In this document: one piece after another, positions 31,980 to 43,124 of the stretch
Numbering within the stretch: position 1 is the stretch's first letter
Layout: the number at the start of each line of letters is the position of its first letter
Source of the DNA: Cordilura impudica
Lineage: Eukaryota > Arthropoda > Insecta > Diptera > Scathophagidae
Assembly: GCA_963682025.1 (NCBI GenBank)
Contig: OY821518.1
Coordinates: forward strand, 11,027,400 to 11,091,399
Direction of reading: 5' to 3'
DNA: 64,000 nt
Translations under genes and position numbers: made by a program
The notes under the pieces: model-generated
Seen by the model: the letters and a program-made list of their open reading frames with translations, nothing else
Told to the model about the DNA's origin: nothing
Databases searched by the model: none

Positions 31980-33890
31980 TTAATAAGCTCTAAGTTGCGT
32001 TGGATCGTCAACATCGGTTCGATAGCCTAGAATTTTCTTGATAGCACAGTCGCGCTTTTCTTTGCTATCATCAAACAACATTGATAACAAGATATTTTCC
32101 GAATGCGCATAATATGAATTATCTTTAATTACTTGATTGACAATTTTACGTAAACGAGGTTCTAGAAATCGTGACCAACCAATGAACTTGAAAAATAATG
32201 CACTGCCGTACACGACAGAGCTGTAATACTTGATATTGAAGTACATTGGCACATGACATTTAATTATGAATTCAACCAGAATTCTTAAATTTGCATCTGG
32301 ATTTTCCGTTGTCACATATAATCGTAATAATCTAGCGGCCTTGCTGAGCCACAGAGAATGTACAATTTTCCCTGGTTTGATGTTAGCCAGATCCACCAAA
32401 ACCACGCCGCTAGAAATTGCATGGGCCATGTCGTATAAGTACTTCGAATTCATTTTTTTTTGGAGCAGGGGGCATATTTTGCAACTCAATTTTCTGAAAG
32501 CCGTCCATCACCTGAAAATATATAATAATAAAATAATTATAAACGGTTGACAATTATAATAAATGAGTGATAGCAATAACTTACCGAAAGAGTTTCCCAA
32601 ATTTCGATTTGACGGCTCAGTTTTGAGGTTGTCGTTCTTGGTCCAGTGCTGGTTGCTTTATCCAAAGCTTCAAATAAATGCCGAAACGGAAGTTCGTTGA
32701 AGTGTAGAAGGCAAACGAAACAACAGCAATTCGAATCGTCGTATAATTCCACCGTGTGGGCCAGTGTTTGTTGGCTCACCGTCATGCACTGATTCCAATT
32801 AATGTATCCAGTGATATATTATTATCGTTGAAAAAATCATTTAATTTGGTTGTTGTGTATTCAGCGGTTTCATGTTCCAGTCTAACGTAACCAATCAATT
32901 CAGAATTGGGTTCTCTCAAAATAACAAGATGAGGTTCTTTTACCATCCTAGTATGAAACTTCTCATCAATTTTATCTATCGTTAAAGTATCATCTTTTCT
33001 GCCATCGAATGAAAACGCTAACAAATTTATATCATCTAACGGTTTGCGAAGCACTTCTTGTCTGCATTTCTCTTTTTCTCTGCGAACTTTCGATTTATCC
33101 ATGATGAGAGGTTTCCCATGCTTATCTTTAATTTTAAAATCTTGAAAAAAGCGGTTCCCAATGCTGATGTTACTCTATCAGGCACACCAAATCTGTCACA
33201 TACCAAGGCAAAGTTAAAACAATCGTATCTCTCTGTGTATTGTGAACTTGTGTTTCTATCCATATCTTCTTGAACCGGTGGCGGTGCGTATGTTGAATCA
33301 TCGGGATCTTGGTATGTTGGCATTGATGACATACACGTTGCTCCTTGCTCTTCAATTTCCATCACAAATGCATCCATTGTTAGTCTTCTCTGATTATGTT
33401 GGTCGTGCATAAACTCTTTGAGGCGTTCGGGAACCAAGCCGCATGCACACGGAGCTGACTTCAAATCGCATTTACATGTTCCAATGTAAAAAATTGTTTC
33501 CAGAGATTTTACGTATTCTGTAAATTGTTGGGTTTTGTTTCTTCTCTTGATTTGGTCTTAATATTTGTCAAGCAATCTATTCAATTTATTACATACACTT
33601 TTTTTCAGCATTATTTCCATACCAAGTTTTTCCCAAATTCCAAACAACTTATCTTGTACTTGAATAGTGAATGATTTATAGGAAAACTTTTTTTGTTCTG
33701 TTTTAGCACGTTCGCTTAAGTAAAAATAATATCTCAAGATATGCAGATGGGTTGGTAAATTAAGATCAGTCAAATCAGTAGACACACTAAAAAAAGTAAC
33801 ATCATGCTTGGGTATATGACTCATTGGGTTTTCGATAGTTGTTGATGTTGTTGTTTCTTCATCTTGCGGTGTAGAGGATGTTGGATTCAT
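31980..33890 (-). pseudogene. Transposase-like gene with intron, unclassified family, broken
   Basis: Order on the minus strand: start at 33890 (MNPTSSTPQDEETTTST); an in-frame TAA at 33558; CKCDLKSAPCACG, a CxC...CxC cluster; YDCFNFALVCDRFGVPDRVTS; frameshift in a T-run near 33145; then LLAFSFDGRKDDTLTID and VRLEHETAEYTT; another shift before HDGEPTNTGPHGG (about 32765). Next comes VCLLHFNELPFRHLFEALDK up to a GTAAGT donor (32584); the intron 32512-32584 (73 nt) ends TATTTTCAG. The last exon has a frameshift near 32450 and then YLYDMAHAISSG, RLLRLYVTTENPDANLRILV and SENILLSMLFDDSKE, stopping at 31980. I recognise the motif set from many arthropod and cnidarian uncharacterised repeat proteins. 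FDG, DG..NTG and HFNELP suggest an RNase H-like core, which is inference. Confidence 0.65.
32512..32584 (-). other. Intron of the 31384-34345 element gene
   Basis: GTAAGT donor and TATATTTTCAG acceptor, 73 nt, joining ...IWETLS to VMDGFQKIEL without a stop. Size and signals are those of a normal fly intron. Confidence 0.75.
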
Positions 33891-33951
33891 TGTAAACTTT
33901 TTGATTTGGAATGGTCACTTTACTTATTATTTTTTTTAAAATATTTTTTCT

Positions 33952-34345
33952 AAAGAGAAAAATAAACTCCAAAAAGAAAAAAACATAAGCATTTCGCTGA
34001 TTTTTTCATGTAAAGTGCCAAAACTGTCGATTTTTTGAAATGTTTATGTGGGGAACCCCACAGGGGAGTTCCAGGGGGTGTCCCATTGGCATGGGTGGGT
34101 CGGGCCTCCAAAGTTAGTGGGTCATACATTTGGACTGGATTGGAGCACTCTAAATGGGTCAAAGTGGGATTTTTCAAAATTTGCCCCTACCCAAAAGTTC
34201 GACCCAAATTTTGGGACATCAGAATTCGTTTTAGAGGTATGGTTCCTTCGGCAAAGGTTCTTATTTTGATCCCTAGAATACGTTTTTCACTGCGCAATGG
34301 GCGATTTTTTTGCCTCCCCACAAATCAACCCGGCCTAATGCACAC
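33952..34345. repeat. Right long terminal inverted repeat
   Basis: Inverted partner of 31384-31747, ending CAACCCGGCC before TA. It carries an extra GTGGGGAGGC near the tip compared with the left arm. Confidence 0.8.
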
Positions 34346-35096
34346 CCAACTTATAATCCATTTTTTGCTAAGGTATGACTTTGCGATCAGTACTTATATT
34401 ATAACGTCTATTGCTTGCACACAGTCATTTCACTTTGGTAACCAGAATTTACCAGGTGTGCATGATCTGAAGGATTCCGCAAATAGATTCATTTTAATTT
34501 TTTTGCCATACATACTTTAGTAAAAGCATTTCTAATATATTTAACATATTTAGTTCAATGGTAATTTAAATACTAATAGAATTTACTTCAACTCGAGTGC
34601 TTTTTTCTAGTTGATTTTCATCACACTTAATTAAAAGCAGTTTACATTCAAACAATATTCCATTTAAGTTATTTATAAATTTTTTCCAAATCACATCAAA
34701 TGGTTTCAAATGATTTCACAGTGGGGCCCTTAGAACAACTGAGGTTGCAAAAATCTAAAATTTCATGTGCGCTTAGGACATTTTGAATAATCTCATCTTA
34801 TAGGAAATTGTTCAAATATTACAAATTTGCTACCATCAATAAAATCAGATTTTTAGTTTAGAAGATATAACTCTTAAAATTTGACCGATTTTCAGTTTTC
34901 AATTCAATTTTCACAATTTTTAGGCAATTTCGTCCAGTTTTAGGTAGAATATAAAAAAAAGTAGGTAACTAATCGTAATTTTTTTTGTTTCCATTGATTT
35001 ATGTATTTCTTCAGTATATAATAGAAAAATTTTACTGTTTGCTTTGTGTTTCTCCATGTAAATCGATGTTTAGCAGCGATCAGTATTTTTGAATTT
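34346..35096. other. AT-rich intergenic DNA, no gene seen
   Basis: No RT sequence was found here that would continue the LINE cut at 31383, and no other feature was recognised. Confidence 0.5.
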
Positions 35097-35536
35097 GAAC
35101 GTCATTATTGATCTTGGAGTTTTGTTAGATACAAAAGTAACATTTTCTCAACATGTTATTATGACAGCTTATAAAGCTCGTGGAGTACTTGCCATTATCA
35201 AACATTGGGCCAAAGAATTTTGCGATCCAATCATAAAAAAGTAGTTGTACACATCAGTAGTCAGACCGATTTTGAATGTGACATTTTTAATGAAATTAAT
35301 AAATGGCGATGTATGCTCTGAGTTCCTGATGAACAATATTGCTTTTAATGTTCCTCAACGCCCATTCAACTACTTCAGTCCTTTATCTATCTATCTATTA
35401 TTTCCGCTCAAACTACGCAAATGCTGATCCATTTAGAAGATTATGTGAGAATGTTAATGATCCTTATAATTTTATAGATTATTCTTCAAGTATTAATGTC
35501 ATTAAAAGTAATATAATTTTGTTTTTAAATACCTAG
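35097..35536 (+). pseudogene. LINE reverse transcriptase C-terminus with internal deletion
   Basis: VIIDLGVLLDTKVTFSQHV, then KARGVLAIIKHWAKEFCDP, TAG at about 35240, then LYTSVVRPIL followed directly by NVTFLMKLINGDVCSEFLM and FNVPQRPFNYF. A frameshift near 35390 precedes YFRSNYANADPFRRLCENVN and SINVIKSNIILFLNT, with the stop at 35536. In Jockey-like fly LINEs several dozen residues normally lie between the VVRPILE-type motif and the INGD block, so an internal segment is missing. The opposite orientation and different residues show it is not part of the LINE at 29470-31383. Confidence 0.75.
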
Positions 35537-37772
35537 TTTTAAATACTATCGTAAATTTTTATATATTTATATTATAGATAAATAAAAAAAATATATATAT
35601 ATTCACATTCTCAATGACATTTTAAGATAAAGTAAAATATAATATGCCATTATTACCTTTTTAAAATAATTTTTTAATTATTTTTAACAATGTTACAGAA
35701 TATACTGTACTATTATTATTGTGTCAAGAAAGTGACAATCGACCAATGAGCTCCAAAAAAAAGTAAGTTTTATTTTTTATTCCATGCGAAACAAACTATT
35801 TAAATAAACCACAAACACAACTAGATTTCTGCATTTACTATTATTTTTACATACTGTAACATTGTGTGAAGAACGTGGGCAAATCCAGAAATTATCTCAA
35901 ATTTCATGTTTAAAAAATAAAGACAATTTTTAAAATGATAATTTTTAGTAATAAATTAATTTGAATATTTAATTTGATTTTTGTAGCTACTGAGAACTTA
36001 AGTTATATTTGAGTTTTTTTATTGGTCCGATAAATTATTAAATCAGAATAGAATGACGTCATCGATATCACTAGCTTGTCTAAAATTTTAACGAATTCCT
36101 CAATCCAATCTTGCTGGTCTTTTCTCAATATCTTTTCAATTAACCTTCCTTTATATGCACATATGTTGTCATCTTGTATGCCAAACTAACTGTTATACAG
36201 TATATACACTTCCGTTTCCTGTTTGTTGGAAATTAGTAACATTTTGTTAAAAATGCATAAAAAAAAATAGAAAAAAATAAGTTTCAGAATTCTACATACA
36301 AGCGGACTATACATTTTATTTTTAGAAAACCATATTTACTTTTTTGTCATTTGAACTTCTCTAAAACTACTCAACTCGTTTAGGTTAGAAAATAAAAATT
36401 TTTATGCTAGATTTGCGACAATGTTGTTGAAAAATACTTCACAAAAGTAACCCAGCGAAAAGTGCAAAGTTAAAGAAAAAAGCTGTATATTTTCCTGTAA
36501 CACCAACACCAAGCATAGGTCGCCAAATTTAGCGATTCTTTAAAAGTTTAGATTTTTATCCAAGATCGATGATGGAGCTACTATAAACTTACAAATGTCT
36601 AATCCCACATTGCAGTCATGCTTCAGCGATATTGGCCTATTTTTCTGAGAGGTCTCTCTCACCATTTAGGATAAATGGTTGTAACGCCTTTGAACTGGAA
36701 CTATCATAGAAGTATTGCTACAGAGTTATTACGCAGACTCTAGTGCAGAGGAATCATCCTGGATATTTTTAAATGGGTGGCAATCATAGAGTCGTTAAAA
36801 TAGACCTACTAAAAAATATTGGAAAATAATAATTTTGTTTATGTCAGATTCTTCTTAATTTTTAATAAAAGCTTTTGAATCGTTAGAGTCCGTTGGCATT
36901 CTGTATAACAAAAGCTTGACTTTCCTCAAATCTTCAGAACTTTAATGAAACAGTATTATATAATCATTTTTCGTAAAACAACTTGGTTTTCAATGCCTAT
37001 TCGACTTTTTCAGCTCTTCCATTTTTATGACAACATTTTTCCTTTGCTGGGCTTCATTTTTTGTACGTTTATTTGTTGTTGAAATATTTTAGTTGTTTAG
37101 GAGTCTAAAGTTTTGTTGCAACCTTTAATGGGAAACATTTTCATTTGCATAAACATTTGATTGTTTTAGTTTGACAGAGAGTTGAGTCCTTTTTTCTTTT
37201 TTTATTTTGGTTTTATATATTTTTTGGTTTGGTATGAATTTTACATTTATAGTAAAGAATTTAGTTTAGTTTTTCAAACTAAAAGTTCGGATAGTTAAGA
37301 GTATCATATTATGTTGTTGTTGTTAATGGTTAGTGTTGAGTTAATGTTATTATAAAAGTTTTTAAATGTTATTTACAATTTACAAGACGATTTTGAGGGG
37401 GAAAGTGATAAATCTGAAAAGTATTGGAAAATTCTAAGAGAAATATGCTTCAATGTATGTAATTGCTAACACTTAGGGGGTCTCCGTATTCTACTTAGCA
37501 ATTTGGCATATTCTAATAAGGAAGCAATGACAATTATTAATATGCAGCACATTTTTAACTTCGTTTTCTCTATTGGAAAAAACAAAAAAAATTTTGTTAA
37601 ACATTTATAAAAAAATTTTTTTTTTTATTTTAAATTTTTTAAAAAATCGCCTAAAATAATTGTAAAGTGTAACTTAGTACCTAAATATTTTTCATTACTG
37701 AATGTTCCCTCTTAAAAATTATAAAAAACATCTTATAATTATAGTTCATTCAAAATTATAGTTCAATATATC
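35537..37772. other. AT-rich intergenic DNA, no gene supported
   Basis: Two kilobases with T-rich and A-rich runs, GTTGTTGTT near 37313-37325 and no open frame of protein-like composition. No repeat shared with other parts of the window was recognised. Confidence 0.5.
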
Positions 37773-38017
37773 TGTGGTCACAAGTATTAATCGCCTAAGT
37801 CGAAAATCATGCTTTTGAGAAAAAAGACTTTTTATATAAATGTAATGAGGCTTCATTAAGACTTAGGTCAGAATGTTTTCATTAATAACTTTTTAATAAA
37901 CAGTGTTAGAGAAATGGGGATTTCACGTAAATATAAAGCGTTTTTAGCAGAATATGATAGCATACATAACTCAAATCGTTCTTAAGTTGACTTAGGCGGT
38001 TATAGCTTGTGACCACA
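37773..38017. mobile_element. MITE family C, copy 1 (245 bp)
   Basis: TGTGGTCACAAG at the left and CTTGTGACCACA at the right, with the pairing continuing through ATCGCCTAAGTCGA / GACTTAGGCGGTTAT. The middle shares AAAATCATGCTTTTGAGAAA and GTGTTAGAGAAATGGGGAT with 44546-44759. No coding sequence; the target duplication is unclear. Confidence 0.8.
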
Positions 38018-38705
38018 TATGTAAGGTGTATATTTAAAAAGTAAATAAAAGTCAGAAAATATTATTTAAATACATTTTCAATATTCAGCTACCAATTTGA
38101 ACGTTCTTTTTCGTTAAAAAAATTTAGAAAAATATTTTGAAGGGGAAAAAATTGCCGTTTAAAATTTTTTTCCGCTGAAATTAAATTATTACAAAAAAAA
38201 AATTAAAAAAAATTTACATTATGTAATAAATATTTATTAAAACAAATAAAATATCGATAATAATATTTTTTAATTTATTTTTTATTTTTAATTTTTTAAA
38301 TAAATAGGGAACCCGCCGAATATATGTTTTATATACCAATATATTAACGAACAAAAAACTCCTTTTAAATCCAACATTGTCCAAATTCAATACTACAAAT
38401 TAGTTAAAAAAATATATATTCCCTAATAAATTTTAATTTTTCCCAAATATTTTTCTTGATTGAAAACAATAAAAAAAAAAAAACAATTTAGCATTATTTC
38501 CGTTTAAAACTATAAAAAAATATTTTTTTATAAATTATAATTTTCCTTTACAAAAATGTGCTTTAATAATAAATTAATAATATAAAAATTTAATTTATGC
38601 GCTAAGTCTCCAATATTATATATTATATTATTAATTTACTTGCTGAAATATTTGTGATAATTTGATTAACGATATTTCTATAAATTTTTATCTCATCACA
38701 GGCGA
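38018..38705. other. AT-rich DNA, no gene seen
   Basis: Very AT-rich with homopolymer runs; nothing recognisable. Confidence 0.5.
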
Positions 38706-38945
38706 GATGTGTAAACATCTAGTACTTAAAGTTTTTTTATGGCACTTTTTTAAGATCAAATAGATAGCGTCATCTATATATCACTTAAAGCAAACAACTG
38801 CAGTGGCTCAGCTAATATAAATTTTTTTATTATTATTTGTTATTTCAACTGGTTAATCTTTAATTTTAAATTCTAAATTTTTCGCTTTTGATTTTATATT
38901 TTTCATTTTTTTGTTTCCATTTTTCATTTTCCATTTTAATTTTTT

Positions 38946-39119
38946 ATTTTTTACTTTTTACTTTTTACTTTTTGCTTTTTACTTTTTTACTTTTTACTTT
39001 TTACTTTTTACTTTTTACTTTTTACTTTTTACTTTTTACTTTTTACTTTTTACTTTTTACTTTTTACTTTTTACTTTTTACTTTTTACTTTTTACTTTTT
39101 ACTTTTTACTTTTTACTTT
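38946..39119. repeat. Pure (TTTTTAC)n array, about 25 copies
   Basis: A third homogenised heptamer variant, absent as an array from islands 1 and 2. It is flanked by TTTTTCA and TTTTTAA-type units. Confidence 0.95.
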
Positions 39120-39349
39120 TTATTTTTTATTTATTATTTTTTAATTTTTAATTTTAACTTTTCATTTTTCATTTTTAATTTTTCATTTTGAATTTTTCGT
39201 TTTGACATTTTCAATTTTAATTTTTAATTTAAAATTTTTCATTTTTCGTTTTTCACTTTACACTTTTCATTCTTCATTTTTCATTTTTCGTCCTTCATTC
39301 TTTTTTCATTGTTCCTTTTTCATTTTCTATTTTTCATTTTTCATTTTTC

Positions 39350-39381
<32 letters not shown>

Positions 39382-39704
39382 TTAATTTTTCATTTTTCAT
39401 TTTTCATTTTTCATTTTTAATTTTTAATTATTCATTTTTCATTTTTCATTTTTCATTTTCCATTTTTCATTTTCCATTTTTAATTTTTCATTTTTCATTT
39501 TTCATTTTTCATTTTTCATTTTTCATTTTTCATTTTTCCTTTTTCATTTTTAATTTGTCGTTCTTCATTTTTCATTTTGCATTTTTAATTTTTCATTTTT
39601 GATTTTTCATTTCCATTTTTCGTTTTTGATTTATTACTTTTCATTTTTTATTTTTAATTTTTAATTTTTTATTTTTAATTTTTTATGTTTAATTTTTATT
39701 TTTC

Positions 39705-39736
<32 letters not shown>

Positions 39737-39756
39737 TTCATTTTTAATTTTTCATT

Positions 39757-39767
39757 TTTCATTTTTC

Positions 39768-39799
<32 letters not shown>

Positions 39800-39855
39800 T
39801 TCATTTTTCATTTTTCATTTTTCATTTTTCATTTTTCATTTTTCATTTTTCATTT
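39757..39855. repeat. Pure (TTTTTCA)n array
   Basis: Run of uniform TTTTTCA units interrupted once by TTTTCCA. A neighbouring block (about 39548-39690 versus 39858-40000), including CATTTTGCATTTTTAATTTT, TTTTTGATTTATTACTTTTC and TTTTATGTTT, is present twice, showing segmental duplication inside the satellite. Confidence 0.8.
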
Positions 39856-40435
39856 TTAATTTTTCATTCTTCATTTTTCATTTTGCATTTTTAATTTTTC
39901 ATTTTTGATTTTTCATTTCCATTTTTCGTTTTTGATTTATTACTTTTCATTTTTTATTTTTAATTTTTTTATTTTTAATTTTTTATGTTTCATTTTTATT
40001 TTCCATTTTTCTTTGTTCATTTTTCGTTTTTCATTTTTCATTTTTCATTTTTAATTTTTCATTTTTGATTATTCATTTCCATTTCTCGTTTTTAATTTTT
40101 CACTTTTCATTTTTTATTTTTCATTTTATTTTTTATTTTTAATTTTTTATTTTTAATTTTTTATATTTCATTTTTATTTTTCATTTTTCATTTTTCGTTT
40201 TTCATATTTCATATTTCATTTTTCATTTTTCATTTTTCAAAACGTTTTTATAAGGCCATTTGCTCGCTCATTCCATCTCTAAACACTTCCTAACGAAATC
40301 GTGTCTTCATTTTAACTAAAAACACTTCGTATTGCTTTCACCAATACAACCGTAGCTCACACCGTTTTTGTCTAACTCTGTTTTTGTGATTGTTTTGTGA
40401 TTTTTACCCTCCTGACCATATAGATGTTATACATC

Positions 40436-41159
40436 AAAAAGTTTTAATTCACATTAATCTGTAAACTACTTTTAACTAAAGAAATTTATCTGTTAATAAA
40501 CAAACAATTTTTATTCAAAATTATGTTCCATTTTCAAATTATACCGATATATGAACATGTCACTTATAAACCAAATTTCTACAATAAAAAAAGAAAGTGT
40601 CGTTCAATGATTTTTTTTACCTTAAATTTTTATTTATTTTTATTTATAACATAATAAAAGGAAACCGCCGAACATATATTTTGTACACCAATATTTGAGC
40701 AAAAAATAAGTAAGAAAAACTCGAGCCATAGAATTCATTCAGGTCATAGTGTGAGAATATTTCTCCATTGTTCCCCTTTTTTAATATTTTCAACCAATGA
40801 CTTCAAAGAGGATAATAATCAAATTTTTTTTTGCATTTTATGAACACAGCACTTTGAGACCTTTCGGTTGATGTATGAGATAAGGTTGCTCTTAATTCAG
40901 AATATATTAAAAAATACACCTTTCGAAAAAAAGTGCAAATAAAATGCGACAAAAATACCTGATTTCACATTATAATGGCTAGACCTTTTACAAAGGTGTT
41001 TAAAATTAATAAGATATTTAACAAAAATTTTAGGTATTTTAGTGCTTTTTTTTATTCAAAGCAAATATTAAATGCAATCTGGATATATTATATTGTAAGT
41101 AAAGACAATAACATTTTTGTTTGTTTAGAGAGAGTGAGAGTAAGAGTTTCTCTCTTACT
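40436..41159. other. AT-rich intergenic DNA, no gene seen
   Basis: No feature was recognised, apart from a short GAGAGAGTGAGAGTAAGAG purine tract near 41127-41145. Confidence 0.5.
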
Positions 41160-41288
41160 TTAATCGATAAACCATTTATTCACATGTGCAAAAAAAAGAG
41201 AAAACAAGCAAATCAAGTTCCCGCCGCCTTGAAAGTCGGCCAACAATTTGCCATCCCAGTGCAAATTTAAAAATTTCGCTCCAGCCAA

Positions 41289-41353
41289 CTAAAAAGGTAT
41301 TTATACTCATTACACATTCTACAGAAATATAATTCGTATTATAAATTGCATAC
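41289..41353 (-). other. Intron 3 of the 41161-42317 gene
   Basis: GTATGC donor and CTTTTTAG acceptor, 65 nt, in phase 0: ...KENLQ joins LAGAKFLNLHWDGKLL in frame. Confidence 0.7.
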
Positions 41354-41516
41354 TTGTAGGTTTTCCTTCAAAAGTGCAGCAGTCTGCTGACGATTTTGTG
41401 TACGAACTTGTCGAAGGGACTTGTCGAAGGGACGTCCCAAAAAATTATGGTCAAGTTCAAAAGCTCGTGCAGCAGGAATCATTATTCGAAGTGCTGATAC
41501 GTCAGTTACCTTACAT

Positions 41517-41585
41517 CTATCAAAAACAGACACCAGATCCCGAGTAATACATTCGATGCTGCCCCTTGTTCCTTTTGATACTTAC
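41517..41585 (-). other. Intron 2 of the 41161-42317 gene
   Basis: GTAAGT donor and GTTTTTGATAG acceptor, 69 nt. A split codon (AC plus A) joins exon 2 to exon 3 in frame. Confidence 0.75.
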
Positions 41586-42392
41586 GTAGGCAAAATCATT
41601 TCTTCATCCGCAACTTCGTGTCTAGTACCTGATTCACTCGACTCGGAGGATGAAAACTTGGAAACTGAAATTAAATAATGAAATAAAAATTAAAATTCTA
41701 CATTGAAATATGTTCATGTATTATAGTATGTATGTAATATAATAATAACAATAATAATAATATCCTCCTGCTGAGAAAAACTCTTTGTTTCGAAGTTTTG
41801 CGCGTTTGTTCCTTTCATATTTCTGCTTTTCTCGTTCCGCTCGTCTCTTTTGTCTTTTGCCTTGATTTTCATCAATACCGGCCATGCATCCTATACGTCC
41901 CTTCTGTCTTTGCAATGCAGCATCTTCCGAATCGGTCACCATTTCGAGTGCATTGATATGTGCGATGTCAAAAAGGTCATCTAATTTCGCGACAAACTCA
42001 GCTTCCTTTCGTTTTTGTGTTTCGCCGCCTCTCAAACTACTCTTTTGCAATGCTCGCCATTTAGCGACCAAAGATTGAACTTTTTTTCACATCGCCTCTG
42101 TGTTTTGTTGGAATAAACGCTTGGCGCAAAAAATCATGACGGTGTCCGTCACCAAGTATGCACTTTCGTCACTTATTTTACGCTGTCCAGTGGCATAAAA
42201 ATACATTTTGAGCACTTGTTTTCTAGACGGCAATTTCGTTCCCATTATATTTGAGCATGGTTGTCCGATTAAAAAAAGATCGGTACGCGATATCAAACCC
42301 GTCGATGTTGATGCCATTTCGATTTCAAATATTTCACGAACTTGATATAATATTGATACCTTGAAAGACGGCAGTATTTAACATTTGGGAAA

Positions 42393-42462
42393 CAGCTCTG
42401 TGTTTGTAAACAGCTGTTTATTTGGCACAGCTCTCTGTTTGTAAACAGCTGTTTATTTGTCA
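42393..42462. repeat. Direct duplication of a 35-bp unit
   Basis: CAGCTCTGTGTTTGTAAACA then GCTGTTTATTTGGCA, repeated once with two changes. Each unit contains the palindrome AAACAGCTGTTT. It lies just upstream of the 42317 start, so it could sit in that gene's promoter region. Confidence 0.85.
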
Positions 42463-42499
42463 CAGGAGCACGCTGGCAACAGTTATAGCTATGGGATTT

Positions 42500-43035
42500 A
42501 AAATTTTATAAAAAAGTAGTTTTTGTATGGGAGCCACTTCAGGGAGTGGGGGTCGGTCTTCCATTTGACCCCTCTAGGGGCAACTACGGGGCAGTTGTGT
42601 TGCTTTTGTGGATTTTCCTAGTTTATTTTTTTAATTTTTTACGTCAATTTTGTTTGGTAGCCCCCTTAGGGAGTGGAGATAGGGGGTAGGTATGTTCAAA
42701 AGAAATGTTGGGGTTAAAAAATTAATGGCAGTAGTTCATACATTTGACCCCCATAGGGGCAACCTGGGAGCTGTGTGGGCCAATTTTTACCGATTTATTA
42801 AAACTCCCTTTAGGGAGTGGAGATAGGGGGTAGGTATGTTCGAATAAAATGTTGGTGAGGAAAAATTAATGGGGGTCGGTCTTACATTTGACCCCTCTAG
42901 GCGCAACTCCGGGGCAGTTGTGTGGCTTTTTGTGGATTTTTTCCGCTTCACCCCCAACTTTGACCCCGATGCGGGTCCATTTGCCCCCACCCCACGTCCC
43001 CCATAGCTCATGTATTTTTTTATGAACCTCACAAA
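42500..43035. repeat. Degenerate minisatellite, G/C-richer than surroundings
   Basis: Three to four units of about 145-180 bp sharing GGGAGTGGAGATAGGGGGTA, ATTAATGGGGGTCGGTC, CATTTGACCCCTCTAGG and GGGGCAGTTGTGT. Type and spacing resemble the minisatellites at 21150-23344 and 53468-54650. No gene. Confidence 0.75.
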
Positions 43036-43124
43036 ATAAGGGGTTCTAGCGTATCCAAATCTTGTTACGAAGAATCTCCTTACAACACTATGTCACCCCT
43101 AATGCATAGCTCGTATATATCTAT

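Larger units (their letters stand above)
31384..34345 (-). mobile_element. DNA transposon with about 360-bp inverted repeats, family not named
   Basis: The arms 31384-31747 and 33952-34345 are inverted copies (for example GGGATCAAAATAAGAA, CCGAAGGAACCATACCTC, ACATTTGGA-type, TTTTTCATGTAAAGTGCCAA blocks) with moderate divergence; one arm has a GTCTGTCTGTCTGG stretch absent from the other. The extreme ends read GGGCGGGT and GGCCGGGT with TA outside both. The 2.2-kb centre carries a broken, spliced minus-strand gene. The layout is that of a cut-and-paste transposon. The superfamily is uncertain; Sola-like is one idea that I cannot support from sequence alone. Confidence 0.7.
38706..40435. repeat. 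T-rich heptamer satellite island 3 with terminal modules
   Basis: Starts GATGTGTAAACATC (38706-38719). It passes through CTGCAGTGGCTCAGCTAATA and TTATTTCAACTGGTTAAT, both matching the left flank of island 1. The satellite runs about 38870-40240, followed by CACCAATACAACCGTAGCTC, TTTTTACCCTCCTG and GATGTTATACATC (40423-40435), matching the right flanks of islands 1 and 2. It is the most complete view of the repeated unit: module, satellite, module. No genes. Confidence 0.8.
41161..42317 (-). pseudogene. Four-exon repeat-borne gene of an uncharacterised arthropod family
   Basis: Exon 1 from 42317 reads MASTSTGLISRTDLFLIGQP, SRKQVLKMYFYATG and VAKWRALQKSSLRGG, then LFDIAHINALEMVTD and GRIGCMAGIDENQGK, then a basic helix RRAEREKQKYERNKRAK; one TGA interrupts it at 42087-42089. 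Exon 2 is 41586-41664 (SKFSSSESSES, EVADEEMILP). A 69-nt intron with GTAAGT and TTGATAG follows. Exon 3 is 41354-41516 (CKVTDVSALRIMIPAARAFE ... RQQTAALLKENLQ). A 65-nt intron with GTATGC and CTTTTTAG follows. Exon 4 runs from 41288 with LNLHWDGKLLADFQ. Exons 2-3 and 3-4 join in frame. The donor of exon 1 is unclear because coding sequence runs into an ATT microsatellite. FDIAHxNAL and HWDGKLL recall large families of uncharacterised insect and cnidarian repeat proteins; downstream parts are missing here. Confidence 0.65.

Noticed and set aside
38946..39119. Regular array as CRISPR
   Set aside because: Unit is 7 bp with no spacers, in a eukaryotic context.
41421..41678. Plus-strand frame opposite the four-exon gene
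   Set aside because: It covers the antisense of exons 2 and 3 and an intron; the minus strand has in-frame spliced motifs, so this is a shadow.
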